A DNA stretch of 64,000 nucleotides from Halorubellus salinus (lineage in GTDB: Archaea; Halobacteriota; Halobacteria; Halobacteriales; Natrialbaceae). The stretch's first letter is position 1, and each line of letters starts with the position of its first letter. The stretch is taken from NCBI RefSeq assembly GCF_020567525.1, contig NZ_JAJCVI010000003.1:519778-583777 (forward strand), in the 5' to 3' direction. Below the pieces are notes generated by a model. That model saw nothing but the letters and a program-made list of their open reading frames with translations. It did no database searches and was not told the origin of the DNA. The translations under genes and the position numbers were made by a program. Shown here piece by piece: positions 50,738 to 58,910 of the stretch.

Positions 50738-51673
50738 ATGACCGCCATCGACGTCCAGAACCTGACGAAGCGCTACGGCGACGACGTCTACGCCGTCGAC
50801 GACGTGTCCTTCCAGGTGCGAGAAGGCGAGGTGTTCGGGTTCCTCGGCCCGAACGGCGCCGGGAAGTCGACGACCATCGACGTCCTCATGGACTACGTGC
50901 GGCCGACCGCCGGCAGCGCGAGCGTCCTCGGGTACGACGCGCAAGCGTCGGCACCCGAGGTCCACGACCGCGTCGGCATCCTCCCCGATGGCTACAGCCT
51001 CTACGACCGACTCACCGGGCGCGAACACGTCGAGTTCGCGAACGACCTCAAGGGCGCCGACGAGGACCCCGACGCGCTGCTGGACCGCGTCGGCATCCTC
51101 GACGCCGCCGACCGCACGGCCGGCGGCTACTCGAAGGGGATGACCCAGCGCCTCGCGCTCGCCATGGCGCTCGTCGGCGACCCGGAGGTGCTCGTGCTCG
51201 ACGAACCATCCAGCGGCCTCGACCCCGAGGGCATCAGGGACCTCCGGACCATCGCTCGCGACCACGCTGCCGACGGCGGCACCGTCTTCTTCTCCAGTCA
51301 CGTGCTCTCGCAGGTCGAAGCGGTCTGCGACCGCGTCGGCATCCTCGACGACGGCCGGCTCGTCACCGTCGACACCATCGACGGCCTCCGCGACGCCGTC
51401 GGGACGGGCGCGACGGTCACCGTCACCGTCGACGCACCGCCACGCGACCTGGCGGTCGACGACGTTCCGGGGCTCGTCGACGTCACCGTCACCGACGACG
51501 CCGTCGTCGGGACGTGCGTCGAACCGACGGCGAAACTCGTGTTCATCGACCGCGTCCGCGACGCCGGCTGTACCGTCCTCGACGTCGGCATCGACGACCC
51601 GTCGCTCGAAGAGCTCTTCGCCGCGTACACGCATCGCGACGTCGGAGCGACGCGACGCGAGGTCGAAGCATGA
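50738..51673 (+). CDS. ABC transporter ATP-binding protein
   Basis: A 311-residue ATPase of the ABC-2/NosF-like exporter type. Walker A 'GPNGAGKST' (about residues 36-44), the signature 'YSKGMTQRLALA', Walker B 'VLVLDEPSSGLDPEG' and the H-loop 'SSHVLSQ' are all present. The C-terminal 80 residues form the extra beta-rich domain of this group. I use ATG 50738; GTG 50669 is 23 codons upstream, in frame, but adds a Pro/Thr-rich stretch. The permease follows 34 bp downstream. Substrate unknown; such pairs often export drugs or lipids. Confidence 0.93.
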   Translation: MTAIDVQNLTKRYGDDVYAVDDVSFQVREGEVFGFLGPNGAGKSTTIDVLMDYVRPTAGSASVLGYDAQASAPEVHDRVGILPDGYSLYDRLTGREHVEFANDLKGADEDPDALLDRVGILDAADRTAGGYSKGMTQRLALAMALVGDPEVLVLDEPSSGLDPEGIRDLRTIARDHAADGGTVFFSSHVLSQVEAVCDRVGILDDGRLVTVDTIDGLRDAVGTGATVTVTVDAPPRDLAVDDVPGLVDVTVTDDAVVGTCVEPTAKLVFIDRVRDAGCTVLDVGIDDPSLEELFAAYTHRDVGATRREVEA

Positions 51674-51707
51674 ACCGGCCGGTCGGCCTGGGTCGCGGGG
51701 TGCCAGG

Positions 51708-52544
51708 ATGAGCTGGCGCGTCATCGCGCGACGCGAGTACCGCGACGCCGTCCACTCGAGCCTCGTCTGGGGCGTCGTCGCACTCGTCGCCGCGATGGTC
51801 GCGGTCACGTCGCTCGTCCCGCTCGTCGTCCCGCAGTTCGACGGGGACGTCCTCTCGGGACTGGGTGCGGCGACGGAGTTCGCCGCGATGCTCGTTCCGG
51901 TCGTCGCGCTCGTCGCAGCGTACCTCGCCATCGCCGGCGAGCGCGAATCCGGGAGCATCCGCGTCCTCCTCGGCCTGGAACCACGCCGGGGCACGGTCGT
52001 CCTCGGGAAGTTCGTCGGGCGCGCGGCCGTCGTCGCCGTCGGCCTCACCGTCGGGTTCGCGCTCGCAGCGGTCCCGACGGCGATCGCGTACGGCGGCCTC
52101 CCCGTCGTCGCGTTCGCCGGCATCGTCGCGCTGACGTGCGCGCTCGGCGTCGCGTTCGTCGGACTCGCGGTCGGCATCTCGGCGGCGGCCGCGACGCGCG
52201 GTCGAGCGATGACCCTCGGTATCGGCGCGTACCTCGCGCTCGCGCTCCTCTGGGACCTCGTCCCGCAGGGCGCCCATCTCGTCGCCGAAGGCGCCGCACC
52301 CGCCGGCAGCGTCCCCGGGTGGTTCGTCCTCCTGCAGGGATTGAGTCCATCGGGGGCGTACAGCGCCCTCGTTCAGGCCGCCGTCCACGCGACCGAACCG
52401 TCGTACCCGGGGATCGCCGGCGCGGTCGCCGGCAGCCCCCCGACGTACCTTCACTGGACGGTGTTCGTCGCCGTACTCGCGCTCTGGACGGCGCTCCCGC
52501 TCCTCGCGGGGTACGTGACGTTCTCGCGGAGCGACCTCGGGTGA
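51708..52544 (+). CDS. ABC-2 type transporter permease
   Basis: A 278-residue membrane protein with six hydrophobic helices, starting 'MSWRVIARREYRDAVHSS', the usual ABC-2 amphipathic N-terminus. The 'AGERESGSIRVLLGLEPRRGTVVLGKF' segment (split over residues 76-104) carries the E-loop that contacts the ATPase. It is similar to NosY-like permeases, which fit the preceding ATPase. It probably forms a homodimer. The operon appears to be just these two genes. Confidence 0.92.
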   Translation: MSWRVIARREYRDAVHSSLVWGVVALVAAMVAVTSLVPLVVPQFDGDVLSGLGAATEFAAMLVPVVALVAAYLAIAGERESGSIRVLLGLEPRRGTVVLGKFVGRAAVVAVGLTVGFALAAVPTAIAYGGLPVVAFAGIVALTCALGVAFVGLAVGISAAAATRGRAMTLGIGAYLALALLWDLVPQGAHLVAEGAAPAGSVPGWFVLLQGLSPSGAYSALVQAAVHATEPSYPGIAGAVAGSPPTYLHWTVFVAVLALWTALPLLAGYVTFSRSDLG

Positions 52545-52610
52545 CGCGGAAGCATCACGGAGCCGACTCACGCGGCGTCCGGGTGCGAGTCGCGGACGGC
52601 GGAACCCGCG

Positions 52611-53231
52611 TCAGAGGCGGTCTCGGAGGAGCGGGACGTAGTCGTCGAGGTCGAGCGCGAAGTCGGTCGCGGCGTCGACGGGCACCCACGAGTACGTGAA
52701 CTCGGCGCCGACCTCCTCGCCGGTGCCGGTGACGGTGTGCGTCCACCCATCGCGTTGTTCGTCGACGGAGACGTGGTAGAAGTGCCGGACGTAGTACCGC
52801 GGCGGGTGGTGGCGACGCATCCAGACGTCCGACGCCAGCGGCGTGAGCGGGCCGCACGGACGCAGGCCGCTCTCCTCGCGGACCTCGCGCCGGAGTGCGT
52901 GTTCGAGCGGTTCGTCGCCCTCGACGGTTCCCTTCGGAACCTGTGGCCCGTCGTGGCCGGGGCCCTCGAAGACCAGGAGCTCCTCGCCGTTCCGGGTGAC
53001 GTACGCGCAGACCTTCCGCGAGGAGGTCGCGGCGTCGGGATGCGCGGTCGCCGTTCCCGACGGGACCGTCGGCCGCGGCGGCTGGGCGTCGGCCTCGCTC
53101 GCCCCTACCGGTGGACGCGTCGGGTTCTCGGTCGAACCAAGCTGGTGGGCCGGCGAGCGGTTCGATTCGAGCGTCGCGTCGTCGAAGGGGGCGGGACTGG
53201 GCGCCGGGAGGGATGGGTCGCGTTGTGACAT
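52611..53231 (-). CDS. Nudix hydrolase with a long disordered N-terminus
   Basis: From ATG 53231 the protein has 206 residues. Residues 1-75 are Pro/Ser-rich and probably disordered. The Nudix domain begins at 'KVCAYVTRNGEELLVFEGPG'. The Nudix box 'GTVEGDEPLEHALRREVREE' matches the consensus. The domain is like diadenosine tetraphosphate and other small Nudix hydrolases. A 'RYYVRHFYHVSVDE' strand follows. The substrate is not predictable. A 21-bp direct repeat sits just upstream of its start. Confidence 0.85.
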   Translation of the reverse strand: MSQRDPSLPAPSPAPFDDATLESNRSPAHQLGSTENPTRPPVGASEADAQPPRPTVPSGTATAHPDAATSSRKVCAYVTRNGEELLVFEGPGHDGPQVPKGTVEGDEPLEHALRREVREESGLRPCGPLTPLASDVWMRRHHPPRYYVRHFYHVSVDEQRDGWTHTVTGTGEEVGAEFTYSWVPVDAATDFALDLDDYVPLLRDRL

Positions 53232-53273
53232 TGTGGTTCGGATGGTGGTCGCTGTGGTTCGGATGGCGGTCGC
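53232..53273. repeat. Two tandem 21-bp repeats before the Nudix gene
   Basis: TGTGGTTCGGATGGTGGTCG-C at 53232-53252 is followed directly by a copy at 53253-53273 with one base changed. The pair lies immediately upstream of ATG 53231 of the minus-strand Nudix gene, so it may be part of its 5' leader. Confidence 0.7.
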
Positions 53274-53741
53274 AGCAGTGGTCGAGCGCCGCCGACCCGG
53301 TTCGCGCGGGCGTCGGCGGCTGGATCGGGGCGTTCGGGGTGCGCAAGCGGCTCGTCGGTCGCCCGTCGTCGGGTGCGACGAGGGCGTTCGTCGAACGCCG
53401 GTCTGCACGTGACAAACACAGACCGATACTTAGTAGTGATGACCATATATCTCCATACACCTAGTATACTCCTCAGCATTGTCCCGGTACACGGCCCATA
53501 ATCCAGACGCACGTCGAGAATCAATCGATAGAAGTGGGCGTTCGTCTCTGGCGTGTCTGGTGGTGGACGTCCACGTGATCGGAGGTCGTCTTCGAGCCCA
53601 AATCCACCGAGTCGGGACCACCAGGGTCGGAACCACGGGGGTCTGGACCCTCGGGTCGGAGCCACCCGTGTCGTGAGTCGGTGACGGGTTGCGGTGCCGC
53701 GACGCCAACAACTATGAACGGCGGGTTCGTGGGCCGCTAGC
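53274..53741. other. Gene-poor region between the Nudix and SDR genes
   Basis: About 470 bp without a supported gene. Bases 53411-53475 are AT-rich, with several TATA-like sequences (CATATATC, CTAGTATAC), and are probably the Nudix promoter region. Frames across the rest are Arg-rich or Thr-repeat shadows, so I leave them out. The 15-bp repeat array at 53611-53670 lies before the SDR gene. Confidence 0.5.
53611..53670. repeat. Four degenerate 15-bp tandem repeats
   Basis: Units like GTCGGGACCACCAGG recur at 53611, 53626, 53641 and about 53655. The repeats are imperfect. They lie 70 bp upstream of the SDR start and could be promoter-associated or incidental. Confidence 0.55.
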
Positions 53742-54527
53742 ATGGACTTCGGATTGGACGACCGGACGGCGCTCGTGACGGGTGGGGCCGGCCGGCTCGG
53801 GAGCGAAGACTGCAAGCACCTCGCCCGAGAGGGCGCGGACGTCGTCGTGCTCGACGTCGACCGCGACGGCGCGGAGCGAGTCGTCGAGGAGATCGCCGAG
53901 GACCCCGACGCGTCGGGTGAGGGTATCGCGGTCGAGTGCGACCTCACGGACCGCGAGGACGTCGCGGCGACCATCGAGGCGGTCGAGGAAGAGACCGGCG
54001 GCATCGACATCCTCGTGAACAACGCGGGGTTCGTGGACGCCGTCGCGAAGCTCGAGGACTTCGACGACGACCTCTGGGACCGCGACGTCGAACTGAACCT
54101 CACTGGCGCGTACAACGTCACGAAGGAGGTCTATCCGGGGATGAAGGAGCGCGGGTGGGGGCGTATCGTGACGATGGCGAGCATCGCTGGCTGGCGCGGG
54201 AGCTTCGCGCAGATATCGTACTCGGCGACGAAGTCGGGTCTCATCGGGTTCGGGAAGACGCTCGCGCTCGAGGGCGCGAAGTACGGCGTGACGTCGAACG
54301 TCCTGACGCCGAACATCGTCATCGAGGACCTCGCGGAGATGGAACCCGAGCAACTGGAGGCGTTCAACCCGCAGTTCGAGCGCATCCGGCAGGCGACGCC
54401 GATGAAGGAACTCGGGCGCGAGGACGACGTCGCGCCGCTCGTGTGCTACCTCGCGAGCGAGCAGGCGCGCTACGTGACCGGGCAGGTCATCGGCGTGACC
54501 GGTGGTGCGGACCTCTTCTCGTACTGA
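53742..54527 (+). CDS. Short-chain dehydrogenase/reductase
   Basis: A 261-residue SDR oxidoreductase. The cofactor motif is 'TGGAGRLGSEDC' (residues 14-25; a variant of TGxxxGxG), Asp in 'VVLDVDRDG' favours NAD(H), 'NNAG' is present at about 88-91, and the catalytic Ser and YxxxK are in 'MASIAGW' and 'YSATKSG'. The C-terminus 'GQVIGVTGGAD' is typical of the FabG-like group. The substrate is unknown. The N-terminal glycine pattern suggests a polyol or hydroxyacid dehydrogenase rather than a fatty-acid reductase. Confidence 0.93.
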   Translation: MDFGLDDRTALVTGGAGRLGSEDCKHLAREGADVVVLDVDRDGAERVVEEIAEDPDASGEGIAVECDLTDREDVAATIEAVEEETGGIDILVNNAGFVDAVAKLEDFDDDLWDRDVELNLTGAYNVTKEVYPGMKERGWGRIVTMASIAGWRGSFAQISYSATKSGLIGFGKTLALEGAKYGVTSNVLTPNIVIEDLAEMEPEQLEAFNPQFERIRQATPMKELGREDDVAPLVCYLASEQARYVTGQVIGVTGGADLFSY

Positions 54528-54535
54528 ACGCACCC

Positions 54536-54547
54536 TGGACGCGTCCA
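54536..54547. other. Perfect 12-bp palindrome after the SDR gene
   Basis: TGGACGCGTCCA is a perfect palindrome 9 bp after the SDR stop; ACGCGTCCA is repeated just after it. It has no loop, so it is not a classical hairpin. The rest of the 199 bp to the next gene shows nothing clear. Confidence 0.35.
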
Positions 54548-54726
54548 GAACGCGTCCACCGGCGTTCTCGAATGTGCGCCGGCAAGCGGTGCCGGTTACT
54601 GCGGACACGGTGGGGTCGCTGATGTTCGTGTGAGTGAACGAGACCGCCGCCTGGAGGGCGTTGAAGCAAGATTACGGCGGACGACGTGGTGTGGAGAACT
54701 CCGTTGTGCGGTGAGCGCGAGCGCTA

Positions 54727-56517
54727 TCAGTTCCGACGGGCGACCCCGAGCGCGACGGCCAGCACCGCGAACGCGGCGAGCGCCGGCCCGAACCCGGGAA
54801 TCGAGTCCACGACCGACCCCGGGCCAGTCGTCGACCCAGCGTCGTCCGATCCGCTCGACGTAGCGGTCGTCGTGCGCGTCGTGGACGCCACCGTGGGCTC
54901 TGCACCGATGGGCGACGAACCGTCGGTCGTTATCGACGGGGTCGTCGTGGTCGTCGTGGTCGTTTCCGCCGGGCGCGAGTCGTCGGTCGGGTACGGGTCC
55001 TCGGTGTCGTCGAGCCCGCCGTCGTCCGTGTCCGCGTCGAACGGGTTCGTCCGCACCTCCTCGCCGTTGGGGACGCCGTCGTCGTCGGAATCCATCGAGT
55101 CGTTCAGGACGAACGCGTCCGGGTTCGACGGAACCGATGGCGTCTCGCCGCCCGCGACGTACCGGTCGAGCCAGTCCCGCATCGACTCGTCGTTCGTCGT
55201 CGCGACGACCGCCGCCGAGAAGTTCTCGTAGGTCTCGAGGTCGCCGTAGGGGTCGTCGTCGCTGAACCGGTACGCGAGGACGTCCTCGAGCGAGCGGACG
55301 CCGCCCGTCCGCGCGGCGATCTCGGCGTCGAGCGCGGCGAGGACGAGCGCTCCCTTCTCGTAGGGGACGAGTTCGTCGCGCCACGTCGACGCGTCCGCGA
55401 GCGTCGCGTCCCTGAACGCGTCCTGCTCGACGGTCAGCGCCTCGCGGAACTCGCTCCAGGACCCGGCGCCGGTGTTCGTCGCGAGGACGTGCCCGTAGTA
55501 CTCCGCGGTCGCCTCCGTCAACCAGCGGGACGTGTCGCCCCCGAACGTCCCCATCCGGGTGTGAACGAACTCGTGGGCGGCCGTGTTCTCGACGCCGTCG
55601 AGCGTCGAGTACTCGTCCTGTACCCAGAAGCTGTACCGCGTGGACGTCCCGAGTGCGGCGTCGTCGTCGACGCTGGCCGTCGGGAGCACGAACAGGCCGC
55701 TGGCGTCGTACTCGAACCCGGGTTCGAGTTCGCGGATGCCGACGCGGTACAGCGAGACGTACGCGTCCGCGGTCGCTCCCGGGCGTGCGGTCGGCGCGAC
55801 GACCACGGTGAGGTTCAAGTCCCCGATGGTTCGGGCGGTCGTCGACCTCGCGCCGTCGAGCGCGTACGAGCCGCTCGCGTGACCTGGACCCGCGGTTCGC
55901 CCTTCGGTCTCGAAGCTCGGGGGAGTTCCGCGATACCGCCAGGAGACGTAGGTGTTCGGGAGGGAGACGAACGCCCAGTCGTCGCCCTCGACGCCGAGCG
56001 CGGTCTGCGAGTAGGTCTCGGCGACGTCGTACGTGAACGAGAGCGTCGGCGCGGTCGTCCGTTCGTCCCACGCGAACGACCCGTCGGATTGGCGGTCGAA
56101 TCCGGTCGCGGCGGCGAGGGTCACCGCGTCGCGCTCGAGGAGCGTGGACTCCGTGGTGAACGAGACCACGTTGTCGGGGAGGGCGTACGTGAGGTCGACG
56201 CGGACGGACCCGGGTCTGTCGGGCGTCCGGTTCACGGTGATACGTTCGACGATCACCGGATCGTCGCTGCTGCTGCCGGCGGCGTCGAACTGGACGTCGT
56301 CGTTCTTTGCTGGGGCAGCACTCGAAATCGAGTTCCCGGACGTCGTCGCGTCTACGAGGCTCGGCGCGTCGGCGGGAACGGTCGCGTCTACGAGCGTCGC
56401 CGTGTGGGCGGCTGCTGGCGCGGCCTCGGAGGCTGGTGTCGGCGTGGCCGCTCCGGTGACGCTCGCGGCGGGGAGGACGAGGAGGAGCGCGACCAGGAGG
56501 ACGAGGGTACTTCGCAC
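54727..56517 (-). CDS. Secreted, PGF-anchored metalloprotease
   Basis: A 596-residue exported protein. A hydrophobic signal (residues 2-22) precedes a beta-rich domain. The zinc-protease motif HEFVH (about residues 314-318) with the downstream Glu in 'LTEATAEYYG' fits gluzincin peptidases such as M1/M61-like enzymes. Residues about 475-515 hold calcium-binding thrombospondin-3-like repeats ('DSDDDGVPNGEE'). A Thr-rich linker and a C-terminal 'IPGFGPALAAFAV' plus Arg-Arg tail match the PGF-CTERM anchor. It would act outside the cell on peptides. GTG 56517 is the start. It ends convergently with the SDR gene. Confidence 0.88.
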   Translation of the reverse strand: MRSTLVLLVALLLVLPAASVTGAATPTPASEAAPAAAHTATLVDATVPADAPSLVDATTSGNSISSAAPAKNDDVQFDAAGSSSDDPVIVERITVNRTPDRPGSVRVDLTYALPDNVVSFTTESTLLERDAVTLAAATGFDRQSDGSFAWDERTTAPTLSFTYDVAETYSQTALGVEGDDWAFVSLPNTYVSWRYRGTPPSFETEGRTAGPGHASGSYALDGARSTTARTIGDLNLTVVVAPTARPGATADAYVSLYRVGIRELEPGFEYDASGLFVLPTASVDDDAALGTSTRYSFWVQDEYSTLDGVENTAAHEFVHTRMGTFGGDTSRWLTEATAEYYGHVLATNTGAGSWSEFREALTVEQDAFRDATLADASTWRDELVPYEKGALVLAALDAEIAARTGGVRSLEDVLAYRFSDDDPYGDLETYENFSAAVVATTNDESMRDWLDRYVAGGETPSVPSNPDAFVLNDSMDSDDDGVPNGEEVRTNPFDADTDDGGLDDTEDPYPTDDSRPAETTTTTTTTPSITTDGSSPIGAEPTVASTTRTTTATSSGSDDAGSTTGPGSVVDSIPGFGPALAAFAVLAVALGVARRN

Positions 56518-56592
56518 GGACAGGGGTTGCTCGGCGGGCGAGTTAACGATGCTGGCTGGTGTCGTGTGGGGAGTTCCGGCGGGAACGCACGC

Positions 56593-57645
56593 TCAGAGTT
56601 CGTCGACGAGCGCGCGGAGGTTCGCGACGCGCTCGTGCGTCGGCGGGTGCGAGCGCGTCTCGACGGTGAACGTGTCCTCGTCCGTGCTGGCGTCCGTGTC
56701 GTCGAGTCCGTACGGGAGGAAGCAGAGGCCGTCGACGCCCGTGTAGTGCGTTCTCGCGTCGGTGTCTGGGAGTTCGAACCCGCGGTCGCTGAGCTTCTGG
56801 AGGGCGGTGACGAGTGCGCTCGGGTCACCGACGAGGACCGCGCCGGCGCGGTCGGCGACGAACTCGCGGCTCTCGGAGAGCCGCCGGGAGAGGAGGACGA
56901 CCGGTGCGGTGAGGACGCCGAGGAGGATGCCGCCGCCGAGGACGCTGATGGCGACGAGCGTGACGAAGCCGACGACGGAGGACCCCGAGAAGAGGGCGCC
57001 GGGGAGCGAGGCGGACGCGAGCAGGTAGAGGACGAACGTGAGGACGAACCAGACGAGGAGGTTCGCGCTGCCGTCGACGTTCAGTATCTTGCGGTCGTCG
57101 CTGACGAGCGCGGGGAGGAAGCTCGCGAGCGTCATGACGGTCGCGTCGCGGTTCTTGACGTGCGCGAGTTCGTGGGCGAGCACGGCGTCGAGTTCGTCGT
57201 CCGAGAGCGCGTCGCGGAGGCCTTCGGAGACGACGACGGTGGCGTTCGTGACGCCGCCGACGGCGAAGCTGTTCGGGACGTCGCTGTCGACGACCGCGAG
57301 GTCGGGCGGTCGCATGTCCGCTTGCTTGCAGAGGCGCACGAATCTCGCGTGGAGGTCGGGGTGCGTTTCGCTGGTCGCGTCGCTCGCTGGGACGTCGGCG
57401 AGGAGTTCCTGGCGTGTGAATCGGAGTTGCGCCCACACGAACAGTGCGAGGACGGGGAGGAAGACGACGAGCCATCGGGCGACCGGGGCGGCGGTCGTGC
57501 CGACGACGGCGGCGATGGGGTCGTGGACGAACGTCAACCAGGGGTACGCGAGGAGTGCGAACACGCCAACGACGACCGCGTCGATGGCGAGTATCAGGGC
57601 GAGCGTGAGGAGGATGTCCCGCATGAGTTTCCTGTCGCGTTCCAT
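56593..57645 (-). CDS. htpX: HtpX-like membrane metalloprotease (M48)
   Basis: HtpX removes damaged membrane proteins. The 350-residue protein has two N-terminal helices (about residues 10-35 and 55-72), a catalytic domain with HELAH (His158, Glu159, His162), further helices near 185-255, and the third zinc ligand Glu in 'SRRLSESREFVADRAGA'. The C-terminus has the typical 'SHPPTHERVANLRAL'. ATG 57645 is the start. It is divergent from the DUF4129 operon; the shared upstream region has a strong TATA box toward that operon. Confidence 0.93.
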   Translation of the reverse strand: MERDRKLMRDILLTLALILAIDAVVVGVFALLAYPWLTFVHDPIAAVVGTTAAPVARWLVVFLPVLALFVWAQLRFTRQELLADVPASDATSETHPDLHARFVRLCKQADMRPPDLAVVDSDVPNSFAVGGVTNATVVVSEGLRDALSDDELDAVLAHELAHVKNRDATVMTLASFLPALVSDDRKILNVDGSANLLVWFVLTFVLYLLASASLPGALFSGSSVVGFVTLVAISVLGGGILLGVLTAPVVLLSRRLSESREFVADRAGAVLVGDPSALVTALQKLSDRGFELPDTDARTHYTGVDGLCFLPYGLDDTDASTDEDTFTVETRSHPPTHERVANLRALVDEL

Positions 57646-57742
57646 GCCGTACCTCGTGGAAATGAAGTTGCACACCAAAAGAGTTTCCGTCCTGACACGC
57701 TCGGCGCGAGGGGTTTCGTTCCCGCCGAACACGTATCAAAGG

Positions 57743-57753
57743 TAATATATTTA
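57743..57753 (+). promoter_or_regulatory. Strong TATA box of the DUF4129/DUF58 operon
   Basis: TAATATATTTA is the most AT-rich TATA-like element in this part of the window. It is centred 29 bp before GTG 57777, giving a leaderless transcript and confirming the GTG start. Confidence 0.6.
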
Positions 57754-57776
57754 ACCGTTCGTGCGTAGGCCAAGAT

Positions 57777-58910
57777 GTGGACCACGACCTGTACCGAGCG
57801 ACACTCGCCATCGCGTGCGTGTTCGCTGTCGTCCTCGGAGCCAGCCTGTTCCCCGCCACCGGCTTCGGCACGAACCCCGTGCCCGCCGGCGCCGTCGCGA
57901 ACGGGAGCGGGCAGGGCCCCGGCGACCAGGGGACCGCCACCGTCGACGAGACGACGACCGACGAGTCGACGAGCACGTCGTCGAGGACCGACGCGACCAC
58001 GTCCGCGGACGAGTCGACGACGACCACCGGCGGCACCGACTCGGGCGGGTCAGACGGATCGACCGAGACCGAGACGACCACGACCACCCCGACGACCACG
58101 ACCGAGGTTCCCGGGAGCGACGCCGCCGCCGACGGCGGCCTCCAGGGCGCCCTGCTCGCATCCGTCACCATCTTCTTCGGTGCCGGCGCGACCGTCCTCC
58201 TCGCCAGCGTCGGTCTGGGCCGGCATCATCGACGCCGGTACCCGGACGAATGGGACCTCCCGTCGGCCCCGCATCTCCGCGTCGTCGAGTACCTTCGACG
58301 CATCCCGCAGACGTCCCTGTCGTTCGTGATGTTCGCCGGGTCGAACGCACCCGGCATCCTCGACGGACTCGCGGACAGCATCGGGAACGCCACGTCCGGC
58401 GTCGGCGCATTGACGAGCGGTATCGGGACGCTCGGCGCGAGCCTCGGTCGCAGCCTCGCGACCATCCCCGGGGGCGTCCTGAAGGGCATCGGGAGCCTCG
58501 GTCGCGGCCTCGGGTCGATAACGCTCGGGTTCGGTGCACTCTCGTCGATCGGTTCGGGGAGCTTCCTCGGCCGGAGCGACGACCGACCCGACGAGGACCC
58601 CCGCGGCGGTGCGGGCACGACGCCCGACGCGGCGCCCGACCCGGAACCGCCGGACCCGCCCGCGTCGGTTCGCGAAGCGTTCGACCGACTCCAGGAGGAC
58701 CTCGGCGTCTCCGGTGAGGACGGCGAGACGCCCGGCGAGATCGCTCGCAGCGCCATCGACCGCGGCCTCCCCACGGACGCGATCCGGTCGCTGACGACCG
58801 CGTTCCGCGACGTCCGGTACGGCGGCCGTCCCGACGAAGGCGAACGCGTGAGCGTCGCACGCGACGCCTACGAGCGCGTTCGTCGAGCACTGGAGGGTGA
58901 GTCGTCGTGA
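57777..58910 (+). CDS. DUF4129-domain membrane protein
   Basis: A 377-residue protein, first gene of a four-gene operon. A hydrophobic segment near residues 8-28 is followed by a Thr/Ser/Asp-rich outer linker (40-115) and a second helix at about 122-147. The middle part is Gly/Ser-rich ('GTLGASLGRSLATIPGG'). Residues 285-377 form the DUF4129 domain ('SVREAFDRLQEDLGV', 'DAYERVRRALEG'). DUF4129 proteins occur with transglutaminase-like or DUF58 proteins and are thought to act at the envelope. GTG 57777 is supported by the TATA box. It overlaps the next gene by 4 bp. Confidence 0.87.
   Translation: MDHDLYRATLAIACVFAVVLGASLFPATGFGTNPVPAGAVANGSGQGPGDQGTATVDETTTDESTSTSSRTDATTSADESTTTTGGTDSGGSDGSTETETTTTTPTTTTEVPGSDAAADGGLQGALLASVTIFFGAGATVLLASVGLGRHHRRRYPDEWDLPSAPHLRVVEYLRRIPQTSLSFVMFAGSNAPGILDGLADSIGNATSGVGALTSGIGTLGASLGRSLATIPGGVLKGIGSLGRGLGSITLGFGALSSIGSGSFLGRSDDRPDEDPRGGAGTTPDAAPDPEPPDPPASVREAFDRLQEDLGVSGEDGETPGEIARSAIDRGLPTDAIRSLTTAFRDVRYGGRPDEGERVSVARDAYERVRRALEGESS

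Noticed and set aside
47338..52544. A possible defence island around the NERD-helicase and ABC genes
   Set aside because: The neighbours are a phosphotransferase pair, a regulator and an exporter. No restriction, CRISPR, toxin-antitoxin or integrase gene is present.
53430..53711. Open frame of 93 codons on the minus strand in the gene-poor region
   Set aside because: Very basic composition, unlike haloarchaeal proteins, and part of it is generated by the 15-bp repeats.
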